Assembly: GCA_024036415.1 (NCBI GenBank)
Contig: JAMWET010000548.1
Span: 62,001-126,000, forward strand
Direction: 5' to 3'
Length of the DNA stretch: 64,000 nt
DNA from: Prochilodus magdalenae
Taxonomy: Eukaryota; Chordata; Actinopteri; Characiformes; Prochilodontidae
Below, in pieces: positions 36,176 through 49,000 of this stretch. The notes below the pieces were generated by a model. The model was not told where the DNA came from and made no database searches. It was given only the letters and a program-made list of their open reading frames with translations. Positions within the stretch are counted from its first letter, which is position 1; every line of letters begins with the position of its first letter. A program made the position numbers and the translations under genes.

Positions 36176-37628
36176 CAGCTTTCTTCTTCACCAACAACAA
36201 TAAGCTGCTCTATTGATTTATAAGGAATAATCCTAAAGCACAATCCATTTGCAGTAGGACATGGACATCTTTTCCGTTTGACAGCGGTGGTTCCTTCAGT
36301 GTACGTTTTCGTGCCACTGACAGATAATGGATACCTTAATAAGCCATCTTTACTTCTGGGATATTTGGTGATGTAGCATAGTCTCTTTAAATCGGCACTT
36401 AAAATTAAAAATTAAATACTAAAAATATCGGCATGTATAAAAACTACTGGTGCCAACATTGTGTAGGGTCTGAGACTTTCTGGTTGAAAGACAAGGAGAA
36501 CCTTCTTGTGACATTTCTAGTTTTACTTTAAGTTCTATAAGTCCAAAGGACATGCCAGAGGGAGAAACTCTTTCCCACAGAAACCACTTTTCTCAGCTGC
36601 CTATAGGACCTCCCCTTTTTCCCTGTTACGAGGTGATGTAATCTTGATACAAAGCCTTAAAACTGACCACTCTCAAACCAGCTCCTGTTCCAGTCTAGCT
36701 TGTAAAGGTGAAGCTCCCAGCATGTCCTACCACCTCAAATTGATACGGCAGAAGTGACAGCTTTGTAAGAACACTCACACCACTTGGTTGACCAATCAGA
36801 GCACAATGGGTAAGCTGACCCACACTGGGCTCATCCGGAGGTGGGGTTTAAAGACAACTGGGCTCTGACAGAGCATTTCAGACAGTAGGTAAATTCAGAT
36901 GCACAGAAAAATTGAAGCATGTAAAGTCTACTTTAGTAGAACCCAAAGATGAAATTATGGAAATGAGCATAACACCACCCCCTTAATGTTTATTATTCTA
37001 TTACAATAGAATATTTAAATTTAGACTCCTTAGTAAGCTGCAAAACACACCTCCTTCACAGCACCCTGTCCACAGCCACACATTACCATGCCACTGAGGG
37101 ATGGATTATGGTTGTATATGTTTATATGGCCATTAACCAAATTTGACTTATAATGACTATTCATAGAAAATGAAGTTAAAATACTTAAATGAAAATGAAC
37201 CACAGCTTCAATCTGAATCTGACTAATGGCTAGACTACAAGCGGTATCAAACCAGCGCACAGGGCCTCTATTTTTGGTCGTACTGTGATTTCTTTGGTTA
37301 TATTTATTTACATCATTGGCCTATATTCCTCCATCATTGTGTTCCTGGCTCCTTTGACCCTGCCATTAGTCCTTCTATACCAAAAACAGTCCACCACCCA
37401 AATAATATCTGCTAAACAGGGGTCCTATGGTGGTCCTTTTCAATTGACGGATGGGGTAGTTAGCGTGATAAATTGTGCAGCAGCCAATGAGGAAACAGTC
37501 TCTAACTGTAAACTTACAAAGTGCATCTGTATGGCATAAATGTAGGTACAGGGTGAGTGGCAACTCGGAGCACATCTGTTGGGGACGTAAGCCATGTCCA
37601 TGCCTTTGTGTTTCTGAGGATCGCACAG
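36176..37628. other. intergenic or distal 3' flank of ablim1
   Basis: No exon recognised. Contains the small MITE fragment at 37385-37450. Confidence 0.4.
37385..37450 (-). mobile_element. fragment of the large palindromic MITE
   Basis: ccaccacccaaataatatct, gctaaacaggggtcctatgg and tggtcc match the inverted outer arm of the 12895/20868 family. Confidence 0.5.
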
Positions 37629-37634
37629 TTTATT
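37629..37634 (-). terminator. candidate distal ablim1 polyadenylation signal AATAAA
   Basis: First canonical AATAAA on the coding strand after the stop, about 2.3 kb downstream. A long 3' UTR is usual for ABLIM1, so this distal site is plausible. Confidence 0.3.
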
Positions 37635-39230
37635 GATTACTTCATTGATCATTGCACTCATACATAGCAATAAATGGCAGTGTGGTTTCGATACATCTTG
37701 TTCATACATTGTATTTCTTTTATGAGTCTGAGTATTTCTTTTATAGTCAATGGAAGTAAATGAGAACACATCTGTTCTGAAATCATGACCTTCCAGAAGG
37801 AACTGAAGCTGAGTCTGATAAAAAAACGTATTATGGAATAAGAGACTTCACGAGTTGTCAGTAAGTCGGGCAGAAAGACATACAAGCATACATACTGTAC
37901 ACTACAATATCTACATTCAGCTCTTTGTATCATGGGACAGCTCGCACTTGAGGAGCAAGCCCAACTGAAACAAATGATAGGAAACATACTGCCAGTCTGA
38001 AAGGATTTACGTACTGGACACGGAGCAGAATAACAAAGAAGCGAGTTGAAGAGGAGAGAAACAGAACCATAAAGGAGGAAAAGCAAGCACAGGAGACATG
38101 AACATACACTACAGGCCAAAGGTTTGGAAGTAAGCAGGTTTTTCGACTCATGGACTCGCTTGCTCACTCACTCACTCGCTCAGGTTTAGCAGGTTCAGGA
38201 TTCCCTACCACAAAACCATCAACTTCAACTGAATTAGTCACTTCATTTTAAGCCCTATGATTGAGTTTTCCAGGCAGCTTTCACTGCACTCGTTACTGCA
38301 ATGTTGTTCTCTCACAGCTCATGTAATGAACCTTTCTTCACAGAACAGCTTGACAGAATAAAGCGCTGCATGCAGGGGTTTACAGCAGCATTATACGAGA
38401 CTTGGTAAATTTGCCCTTGGGGTCTCCCTACAGTTAGGGCACATGCACTTCCTGATGAGCTGAAGGTGCAGAATCTGACTGCACATGATTTTATAGGTGT
38501 GAACAGAATCGGGCACAAGACCGACAAAGACAGCTTAAGAACAGAAAGAGCCATGTGGACTTACAAGGTAGAGCAAACCTCCAGGGCATTCAAAGCCCAA
38601 GGATCAAACTTTTACTGACTTGGTGGCACGAAATTGAGAACAACTGACCAAACGTTTTAACCTTGAATTGATTTCTTTGCCCACTAGCCTAAACATCACT
38701 GAGGTTCAATGGCTTATGGGATCTGGGAAAACTAAAAAACACTTTGATATGGGGATGACACATCGCAACCTTTAAAAATAACACTGGCAGGGATGGACAC
38801 GCTGCTGTTGGGTTTGTTGTTGCTTCCTTGTTAACCTGTGAGATTGTCTTGCTTCCTTTTATGTCTTTTAGCTCTCCTGAGTTCTCTTCCATGATGTCCA
38901 TGCTGGGAATACTATGCTAGTTCTCATTATACGTATGTGACGTAATGGTGTAAAGCATTACTCACTCCTCCGAAGTTATCTAGCACTATAGCAGGTGTTC
39001 CAGGCTCGGAGTCTCAATGACTAAGATGTAATTTTCCTAATTACAAGTCAGGATAGCAAGTATGGTAGCAAGCACAATAGCTACTTTAGCTGAAGCTATC
39101 AGCGAAGCTAGCGGAAGCTTTAGGAAGCTAAATACCATATTCCGTTAACCTTACTAAAGCTGTAGCTGGATTAGCTATTAAGATAGCATATTTGCTATGT
39201 AATGGTGATGGTGTTTTAGTAGTACTGTAG

Positions 39231-39236
39231 TTTAAT
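39231..39236 (-). terminator. candidate ablim1 polyadenylation signal ATTAAA
   Basis: First ATTAAA hexamer on the coding strand downstream of the ablim1 stop. Position only; usage not shown by sequence. Confidence 0.3.
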
Positions 39237-39900
39237 TTTCCTGTCAGACCCCAGAGATTTTAGACTCAACTCACATTTGAGTGAAGAGACCTGTAAACAT
39301 CTTTGTTGGACGGTAATTGAATGTATTTCTGCCTGTGAACAATAAACTTATTGCGGGTTCATTTTTACATGCTTATGGAGCCATACTTTTGGCCTGTAGA
39401 GGACACTGTAAACAGCACATCTGCGAGGGTGACCCATTAAAAAATAAAGCAAAAATCAACGGTGTAATCTTAAAGATGAAGCTGAAAAGCAATTCCACAA
39501 AGAACCATTTTTGGTTTCATGAAGATCCTACGACGAATGGACAGGTCTTAAATAGAAGTAAAGGTCCCTAATAGGTTCCTGTTGTGGACACCCAGCTGTC
39601 AGAAGAGTGCAAAATGGCAAATAGCTTTTGGACTTCTTCACACTTACACTGGATTCACACATATGGTTCTTGAGAGGTTCTGTAAGCTCTCTGGTTCTTA
39701 ATTGGAATTGCTCCGAAAACTCTTATTTTGAAAAGTTAACATGTGTGTTCTACATGGTGTTCTGGAGAGCGATAGAGTTCCTTTGCTTTCGCACAGGACG
39801 CTCATGAGGTAAAAGAAAAGTGATTATGATTGAGATGTATGGCTACGTTAGATGAGCGAGGGGGCGCATCGGGGCCTCTTATGAAGGTAGAGCAGCACGG

Positions 39901-40014
39901 TTAGAAGAGTCTGGCTTTCTTCTTCATGTCGTTTCGTTTCCACAGAGGCAACCTGTCAAACTCCTCAATCTCCATCCCAAAGATGTCAAAGAACGTCTCT
40001 GGAGCCAGGTGGCG
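39901..40014 (-). CDS. ablim1: ablim1 last coding exon, villin headpiece
   Basis: Acceptor gccccctctag and 114 nt ending in TAA at 39903-39901. It encodes the C-terminal villin headpiece, the F-actin binding module: [20 protein letters not shown] then [17 protein letters not shown]. The hydrophobic-core pattern (F--IFGM---EF--LPLWK) and the terminal basic KKKARLF expected of an actin-binding headpiece are intact. It matches ABLIM1 ([24 protein letters not shown]) more closely than ABLIM2/3 (DRLALWKRN). Confidence 0.95.
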   Translation of the reverse strand, partial: RHLAPETFFDIFGMEIEEFDRLPLWKRNDMKKKARLF

Positions 40015-43000
40015 CTAGAGGGGGCAAGGCACGCAGACAAACGTAGAGGAAGGAGAAGCAAAGAAGGCAAAAAAGGAAAGTTAAGAAGGCAAACAACAGG
40101 AAGCGACAGATAAGTGGGGTAGAGATATTTTCACACTTCTGATTTGAACTGATTAGTAGAGGTGGGAGGCCTTATGATACGGTTACCGTGATACTGAATG
40201 TATGATGCCATTTTATTGCACTGATATACATTAATATACTATAAGTTGTAACAACATATTAGGATGGATTACTTTATTATTATGCTTCCATCTTGCGGAC
40301 TAAAAAAAAACATGTACTATATGGCCAAAAGTATGTGGACATCCCTAATTATTGAGTTCTGGTGTTGAGGCCACTCTCATTGCCAATAAGTGTATAAAGT
40401 CAAGAGCATAGCCATGCGTTCTTCAAAGACAAACACTGGGAGCACAATGAGACGTACTGTAGAGCCCAGTGATGGAGTGGAGCTATCAAATGCTAAAGCG
40501 TGTAGCATCTAGACTTCCAAACTGCCAGCATGTCCAACATCAGCTGAAGAAATATGGAGCTTCATTACATGGGTTTTCAGGCTGAGCACCTGCACACAAG
40601 CCTAAGATCACTAAGCACAGTGTCGAGTATTGGTAGGAGTTGGGTAAAGCATGCTGCCACTGGAATCTGAAGTAGTGGAGCCATGTTCTCTGGAGTTATG
40701 AATCATACTTCACTATCTGGGTGGCAGTCTAATAGACAAATCTGGGTTGGAGGGATACTTAAAAAATGCTATCTACATTTTGTGCAGGGGGAATAATGGT
40801 CTGGGGCTGTTTCTCAGGCCCCTTAGTTCCAGTGAAGGGTGATGTTCATTTTACAGCTACAAAGGCATTTACACAACCATATGATATATTTTTCGGCTTT
40901 AGCTTGGGGAAGGGCTTTTCCTGTTCCAGCTGCGTGATTGTCCCCCGGTGGGCACAAAAAGTGAGCTCCATATAGAACTTCAGAGGCCTACACAGAGCCC
41001 TGACCTCAACCCCACTGAACACCTTCAGGATGAATTGGTACACCAACTGGGAGGTTGTCTTGTCTGGCATCGGTGCCCGACTTCACAAATGCACAAATTC
41101 CCAAAGGCACACTTCAGTATCTTGTAGAAAGCCTTTCTAGATTAACAGAGGCTGTAACAGCCATAAAGAGAGGGGCAGCTCAAAATGCATGCCCAGAGTT
41201 TGGAATGGGATGTCCAACAAGCTTGTTTAGGTCAGGTGTCCACATACCTTTGGCCATTTAATGTAGATTTTAGCATTTGCCTGCCAAAAGGCTTAAAATG
41301 GAAATATGCATAATTAAATAGTCAATATGCAATCAAAGTCATTCTGAGTTATTCTGAGTAATTACAACATCTATATACTTTAAGCTTTGTATCAATCGTA
41401 TATCTAAACTAACATATGGCCACTGTATACTGTATTGTAATGCTTTCCTCCCACCCCTACTGATATGTACATCAACAGGAATGGATAATGGATCATGATG
41501 GGACCTGGACATGACAAGGGAAAATTTCAGGATTTTTCTGATCGGATGCCCTGAATACTGACACTACTGCTGCAGCAGCTACAGCACATGCCGTTCTAAA
41601 TGACTATGCGAGTCAAATCGTCCCCAACAGACACATGCAGAACCGTTTTTACCTCCAGTCGGGTTCTGTCCACGTCTCTAGGCAGCTTAGCGCGGCCACG
41701 GCTGGTTACCATGAGCATTTCGTATGGATATACCTTCAAAAGAGACACCTATAAGTCACGGACGTGCCGATTCCATGCAATAGTTTTGAGAGTCTGTGGT
41801 GTCGATCTAGCCTAGGCTCAACCCAGATGAACTGATTTACTCAAGAGAAATTGTGCTGCCAGGAAAATGACTCTATAACCCTGCCAGAGCACCATGGCTA
41901 TACTGAGCTGGTACGTGCCCCCTGGCTGCCTGAGGGAAGACACACAGGACAAGGTAAGCAGATGGACGGGGCAGTACTAGGGGTTCTGTGTTTGTACAGG
42001 TGAAAGCTGTGAAGATGGAGGATGATGGCGAGAAGTGAACCCACTTTAATTCACAATCTGAAGACCACCAGTTAATCGATCCACTTTAGCTTCAGTATCT
42101 TAACCGGCAACGATAGCATGCCAACCCCTGCAGTGCCCCACTTGTGTTCGTTTTTACTGGGTAAATTTCACTTAACATTGTGATTTTAACCCTATAGGTT
42201 ATACAATGAGTATGAATGCTAGCATGCAAAATTAGCAACATGGTAGCTCAGCAACATTATCCTGAACTGAAAAGCATCATGGTGGTGTGTACAATGTCAG
42301 CATTAAGCCATAAACAGTTTGGTTTTATGCCAAGCCAGTGGATCATGCCTTGGTGAACTTAGCTATCTGGTTTTCCAAATTTAAGGCTAACGGTAAAAAC
42401 AGAAATGTGAGGTACGTGGAGTGCAGGAGTTGACTGTTAAGCTGGAATGTTAATGGAAAGCAGTGTTAGTGGCTTTAGATCAGAGAATGCAAATCTGCAT
42501 ATGGTAATGAGTTTATGGCCACTGAAGTGATGACCGCTTCCCTCTGAGGCAGATCCATCAGAATTTGATGAATGGCAGTTCTTTCTATTAGCTACACAAA
42601 GTGCAGTGATAATGGTTAGAGCGGTAGATACTTGCTTTTGGTTCCAACATATTAGGCATAGAAACTCCCCTGTCCATTCTGCTGACTGACCGATGGCCAT
42701 CCTGCAAGGGCTATGAACACAGAGCAAAGACACAGACAGTGCAAACGAACTGACCTCCCAAAAAATCACAAGAAGACAACCCTGTTTATACCAGCTACTC
42801 CACAGTAATCCACAATGGAGGACTGGTGACTTTAAGGGGTGAGTTTTAATGATCCATTTTTTAATTATCCATTTTAATGATCCATCATTGACAATCATTT
42901 TAGCATTTGAAGCAGTAAGAGAACATGGTTATACTTCCAAAACAACGCAGTGCTGGTACAGGCATTAGTCTAACAGTGGATTATGATGCTAGCTCATTCA

Positions 43001-46000
43001 AAACAGTAGTAATGTGAAGAGTGGAGAGGAAAAATGACAAAAATCCTTAGTGAATTAGAAGGTTAGCGGAAGTATGAAGGAGAAAATTAGCATTTGGCTA
43101 ACTTTCAGGGGAACATGCAGGTTCTGTAGCAACGGCTGCGTTCACGGACGAGGCTGGAAGGGCAGTGTAGAGGGAAAATCGGGTAAAATAAACTTAGGAC
43201 AATGCAAGTGAAGAAATCAAATATAACACATAGATGAAAGGTGAATGTGTATGCCACGGTCATCTGGTGATATGACACTTACCTGAAACTCTGTAAGCAA
43301 GGAAAAACAAGGCATAAGTAAAATCTCCAGTAAGCAAAATTCTAAAATCTGAAAATGTTTTAACTTATCAGAATTATTCATTATTAGGGGTGTAAAAATG
43401 CACTGATGCACTCTGATACATTGATCTATAGGTGGAAGTTCAACTACATCAGTTCCACTGTATTAGCATTTCAGCTTAAATAATTGTTTTAGAGTTATAC
43501 AAATATTGTAGTATGTTGTGTTGTATAGCAGTATACTGAAAATAGTAAGTACCCCTTAGCAGTTTGATAGGATTTGTAACTTCATATTATTTGCATGTTT
43601 TTCTTTGCCTCCCCTATAATATGCTATAATATTATATAATATTCCTGAACTACAATAACTGGCACTCATTAGGCAAAGACACCATACAACCTTTATCACT
43701 GCCCGTGGTGTCAACCAAGCCTGACAATTAGCCTAGTCACTGATCTTTAGGATTGTAATCAAGCTTGACCGTAAAAACCCAGATTTATGCCCCAGATTTA
43801 ATTATTCATTTAGTGACAGTGTATTTAGTAGAATTTCAAGGAATATGAAGGAAGTGAACTGACCTCGCATTCCGCCACACACGTCTACGTAACTGTTGTA
43901 CTGTGTAAAGTCAGTGGACTGAGGCTGTGGAAATGAAAAAAGGACAAGAAGACATTAAGTCACGTATGGTTAGGAAGAATGTGCAGGTGGACTGTATGTC
44001 CAATAACCACAACAGTGTTTACCCTACAGCCCATAGCTATACTGATCATTTGGAAAACCGACCAAAACATGGCACATAGTTTACACCTGGTCATTCTGTG
44101 ATTCTTCAGTTTACATCTGGAGACCAAACCACCTAAGAATGTATCTATGATGCATTCAAATCAGATCTCTCACACCGCTTCAGTAGCAAAATCCCCTCCC
44201 AGTACAGCCAAAACAGCTCCCAGTACAACCAAAACACAATTCAGTGCAACCAAAACAGCTTCCAGTACAGTCAAAACTCTGCCCAGTACAACCAAAACAG
44301 AATTCAGTGCAACCAAAATACCTCCCAGTACAGCAAAAACACCTTCCATTATAACCAAAGCATCTTGCAGTAAAACCAAAGCACACTGCAGTACAACCAA
44401 AACACCTCCCAGTACAACCAAAACACCTCCCAGTACAGCCAAAACACTTTCCATTATAACCAAAGCACCTTCCAGTAAAACCAAAGCACACTGCAGTACA
44501 ACCAAAACTCCTCCCAGTACAACCAAAACACCTCCCAGTACAGCCAAAACACTTTCCATTATAACCAAAGCACCTTCCAGTAAAACCAAAGTAAAACCAA
44601 AGTATATCACTGCTCACATATTTTATGTCTGCAAGGATTTTGGATTTCAGTCCAACCAGAGATGAATGTAGCATTTGACTGACAAGTGTAAATGCATGTA
44701 GCTACCAATAGTACCATCCAGGTTCTATTCACATTTTAGCCTGACATTCTTATGAAATCAACACAGCCTTGCACATTTTAGAGCTAAGATAAGATAAGAT
44801 AAGATAAGATAAACTGTGTAACTTATTTGAAATACTTTGGAGTATTAAAGGATAGGCTGCTTGCCTAGCTTACCCGATGCAGACCGTTTCGCCCATAGCC
44901 AGGTAGTGAGCCTGTATTGGAAGGCGAGTTTGGATCTGCAATTTCAACAACAAGTCAATATCAGGAAACCAGGAATGGAAGGATAGAGCATGGAGGTCCA
45001 ACATTAATGCTACTACTACTGAAGGTGGGGAAACAGGTTGTACCACTGAACTCTAACAGATATTTGAGTGTAAGGGCTGAGAAGTGGTAGGCACCTGCGC
45101 TCGCATGCCGCTGTGCAGACAGACTCCGTGCGTGACGTTCTCGAATCAGCTGTTTCTCCTTCTCCTCCTTCAGGATGAGCTTCCCAAGGCCAGACTGCAT
45201 CTGTAACACAGAGAGATACAGAGCTCATTCCGGTACTGGTTTGTGTGATGGTGGACATGCAGAGGCTCATGGGATGTGCCAGACTTGCAGTGAGAGACTT
45301 TTAACTGTGAATACGTCACTGTTTATCTGGGAGATGTGTACATGTGTGGCGTGCACTATTCTGCGCTGGGTTGTTGGGTAGTTGGTTCAGTGTGTGGTAA
45401 ACTTGCATTTTCCCCATATTAATTCTAAGCTTTTTCTTAAGTTATGTTGATCTTTTGATAACCTCTGGAAGGACGTGCCTCACTCTAAACAGGACAGGAC
45501 ACTGAGATATTTACGACAGGCAACAATGATATATGATGCAAAGTTGTATCTGTAGACTTCACTCCAGACTGCACTCTAGACTCTTATTTGGACTGCACTT
45601 TATACTGGACTCTGGACTTTTATCTGGACTGCTCTCTGGAATGCACTCTGAACTACACTCTGGACTACATTCTGGACTTCTCTCTGAAATTCTCTCTGGA
45701 CTGCTCTCTGGAATTCTCTCTGGACTACACTCTGGACTGCTCTCTTCGTTGCACTCTGGACATTTTTCTGGAATTCTCCCTGGACTGCACTCTGGACTGC
45801 ACTCTGGACTGCTCTGTTCACTGCACTCTGGACTTCTCTCTGGACTGCACTCTGGGCTGCTCTCTTCACTGCACTCTGGACTTCTCTCTGGACTGCACTC
45901 TAGACTTTTATCTGGACTGCACTCTGGACTTCTCTTTGGACTGCACTCTGGACTACATTGTATACTGTACTCTGGACTTCTTTCTGGAATTCTCTCTGGA

Positions 46001-49000
46001 CTGCACTCTGAACTTCTCTCTGGACTACATTGTATACTGTACTCTGGACTTCTTTCTGGACTTCTCTCTGGACTGCTCTCTTCACTGCACTCTGGACTTC
46101 TCTTTGGACTGCACTCTGGACTTTTATCTGGACTGCACTCTGGACTTCTCTCTGGACTGCTCTCTGGACTACACTGTATACTGTACTCTGGACTGCACTC
46201 TGGACTTCTTTCTGGACTGCTCTCTGGACTGCTCTCTGGACTGCACTCTGGACTGCTCTCTGGACTGAACTCTGGACTGCACTCTGGACTGCTCTCTGGA
46301 CTGCACTCTGGACTGCTCTCTGGACTGCACTCTGGACTGCTCTTTGGATTTCTCTCTAGACAGCACTCTGGACTGCACAGTGGACTGCTCTCTTCACTGC
46401 ACTCTGGACTTTTATCTGGACTGCACAGTGGACTGCTCTCTTCACTTCACTCTGGACTTTTATTTGGACTGCACAGTGGACTGCTCTCTTCACTGCACTC
46501 TGGACTTTTATCTGGACTGCACAGTGGACTGCTTTCTTCACTGCACTCTGGACTTTTATCTGGACTGCACAGTGGACTGCTCTCTTCACTTCACTCTGGA
46601 CTTTTATTTGGACTGCACAGTGGACTGCTTTCTTCACTTCACTCTGGACTTTTATTTGGACTGCACAGTGGACTGCTCTCTTCACTGCACTCTGGACTTT
46701 TATCTGGACTGCACACTGGACTTTGCAGCACTGAGCAGTAGTAAATAAGTTGTTACTGTTTAGCTGCAAGATGTGTACATGTGTTACAAACAAATGCTAC
46801 CCTTCTTTCCCAAGACATCTCGGTAGATTTGGAACAGCTCTATTAAAATTTGTCTAGTTTACTTTACCACATTCAGAAGTACATCTTTCCAGCTAACCAT
46901 TTAACCAATTGTTGAGCAATAGCAAGTCTGCAAACGTTCACCTTTCACCACCAAGCCCCATTTATTCAAATGCAGACAGTTAATTCAAATCTATGCACTA
47001 GGAAAACTTGAATATGTGTTGTTGAATGTGTTGAATATAAAACCTATATGGGTTGTCACCTTGATGAGATGTTCCTCTTGGAGTTGTCTGCGTTTCTGGA
47101 GTTCTTCTTCATCTTCCTCTTGGGATCTCCTTCTTCCATCAGACCCTGAAGCATTAATGCACAGGCCACACATGCTCACGTGCTCTCATTCTGCCATTAT
47201 GGATCTTAATGATCTCACAGAAGCCAGAGCAACAGACTACAACAGCGTCATGAGAAGAGAGGATGAAGACACCACAGCAGCCTGGCAGACAGCTAAGCAT
47301 GAAAGGACAATGGATGGTCAAACAATGTGCTCTGAAGGTGATGCAGCTACCAGTGCAGTAACTGGCACACATATCACTATATTGATGTAAAGTATTCAAA
47401 TTAAAATATGCCATCTAGAATCTTCTAGTACATTAAGGCAGCGGTCAGTGCACAATATGTCCCTACAGTGCACAGATAGAGAGATTAACAAAGCCATACC
47501 ATATATAGTAGATCAATTTCACCATCACCTTCATACTGCAGCAGGTTGGCTGATTATTTACCTTGTAGTTGAATAGATTTATAGCAGATCTGTACATCAC
47601 TTCCACATGCATCGAGTATATTATGACATAAGTTTGCCCTTCAGCTTAGTTGAAACTTTGCCCTCTGTCTCCACCCATGTGGATCAAGCCCTGCCCACTC
47701 ATTATCATGGTCACCTGTGTTTTCATTGCAACCCCCTTTGAGAAAGAGCACTTCTCCAGTGGATGACTAAGGCCCAATTCACCTTTGACATTAACACATG
47801 TCCTGTGTGAGCCAGTCTTAAATGGACAGAACTAGGTATGTGTCAATGTGGTACAAAGCCTTTTGGAGACACGTGGTGATCGGATCACTCAAACCACCCT
47901 TGTATAAACCCACCTAATACTTATAGCATAAATGCTACATTGTCTTGATGCATCTTCAACAGCAGTCACCTTAATCAGCTGTGTCATCACAGCAGAGGTG
48001 AAAACAGCAGCCTAGCTTCATTTTCCATCTTTTATATCAGCTGCTTACAAATCACAAGCCCTTTCATTTGGATAAATATGGACTTGTGTTAAATTTTTTT
48101 GTCTGACAACAATTGCACAAGAGACTGGCTCAGGGAATGTGGGTGCTAGCTTTTTTCTCCAGCCACTTAATATCACCCAAATCCCATGTTCTTGTTAAGC
48201 TTTACCATGAACTTTACATGTATAAACCTACAGCTCTGGAAATTAATAAGAGAGCACTCCAGTATCTTCCTAAATCAATAGCTTGGGTTCTAGCTTTACT
48301 GGCAGATACAGTGAGCATCTGGTTCATAAGAACAAGGTCCAGCAGCAAACACCCAGGACAACACCGCTACAGACTGGCAGAGGGCCAAACCACTCTCTAC
48401 TGACCATGATGAGCGCCACCCCATTCCAATGTACCTTAAACACCGTAAGATGACCTCAAGTGACCTACAGAGACTGGCGAGCGGTGGCTGGGGTGAAACG
48501 CACAGCGAGCATGGTTCTAAAAACAGGCTTCTGGAGGTCATTAGTGATTTTCTAAATAAACAGATCTAATACAATATCTGATCTGGAGTTTGGGAGACAT
48601 GTCTCCAGTAGTGTAGAGTAGAATTCTGGACCAACACAAACCCAGAACCTGTACAACTAGAGACACTGATCATATGGAGGCGGTCTCTTAATTTTTTCCA
48701 GAGCTGTTTTAAACTGAGCTCCATCCACAAAAGAACAATGCTTCAGGTGGGACGTTCATCCAGGGGTAAACAATCATGACTGCTAATGGATGCCGGTCTG
48801 TTCCCAGAGGTCTCAGCTTCATCCTCACCATCATTACAGGTGTGATCGCGAAGGCTGGGCTAACAGATGGGCTGACAGATGTGAAAGTGATGTACACATT
48901 TGAACGAAGCAAGTTTCCAGAAATATATGTTTTGCATTTTTAAATGTAATTATAATATATAAATATTATAATAAGGTACACTCACTGAAACAAAAGAATA

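Larger units (their letters stand above)
37629..39900 (-). other. ablim1: ablim1 3' UTR (extent uncertain)
   Basis: After the stop the minus strand continues without further coding features. On the minus strand the first ATTAAA is at 39236-39231 (about 0.67 kb after the stop) and the first AATAAA at 37634-37629 (about 2.3 kb after the stop). Either could define a transcript end. No other gene is visible here. A 169-codon frame on the minus strand within 37658-38167 lacks family features and is taken as chance. Confidence 0.5.

Noticed and set aside
38108..38150. Tc1 terminus (acactacaggccaaaggttt)
   Set aside because: A single terminus-like phrase with no partner or transposase remnant; too short to call.
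37658..38167. 169-codon minus-strand ORF downstream of ablim1
   Set aside because: Cys/Ser/Leu-rich with no motif, lying in the probable ablim1 3' UTR; overlapping frames of similar quality exist.
42437..42898. 153-codon minus ORF in an ablim1 intron, on the coding strand
   Set aside because: Frame lacks ABLIM similarity and would not join known exons; treated as intron.
44147..44665. 172-codon mucin-like plus ORF (TKTPPST repeats) and two minus ORFs of about 150-160 codons
   Set aside because: Produced by the 21-bp minisatellite period; not split like an exon and antisense to ablim1.
44198..46735. CRISPR-like array
   Set aside because: Units are contiguous without unique spacers, and the window is vertebrate; these are minisatellites.
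45533..46741. 402-codon plus-strand ORF rich in Ser-Gly-Leu-His repeats, and further long ORFs in the other two frames
   Set aside because: All frames are open because the 12-bp repeat contains no stop in any plus frame; it lies in an ablim1 intron on the opposite strand and has no start context or domain.
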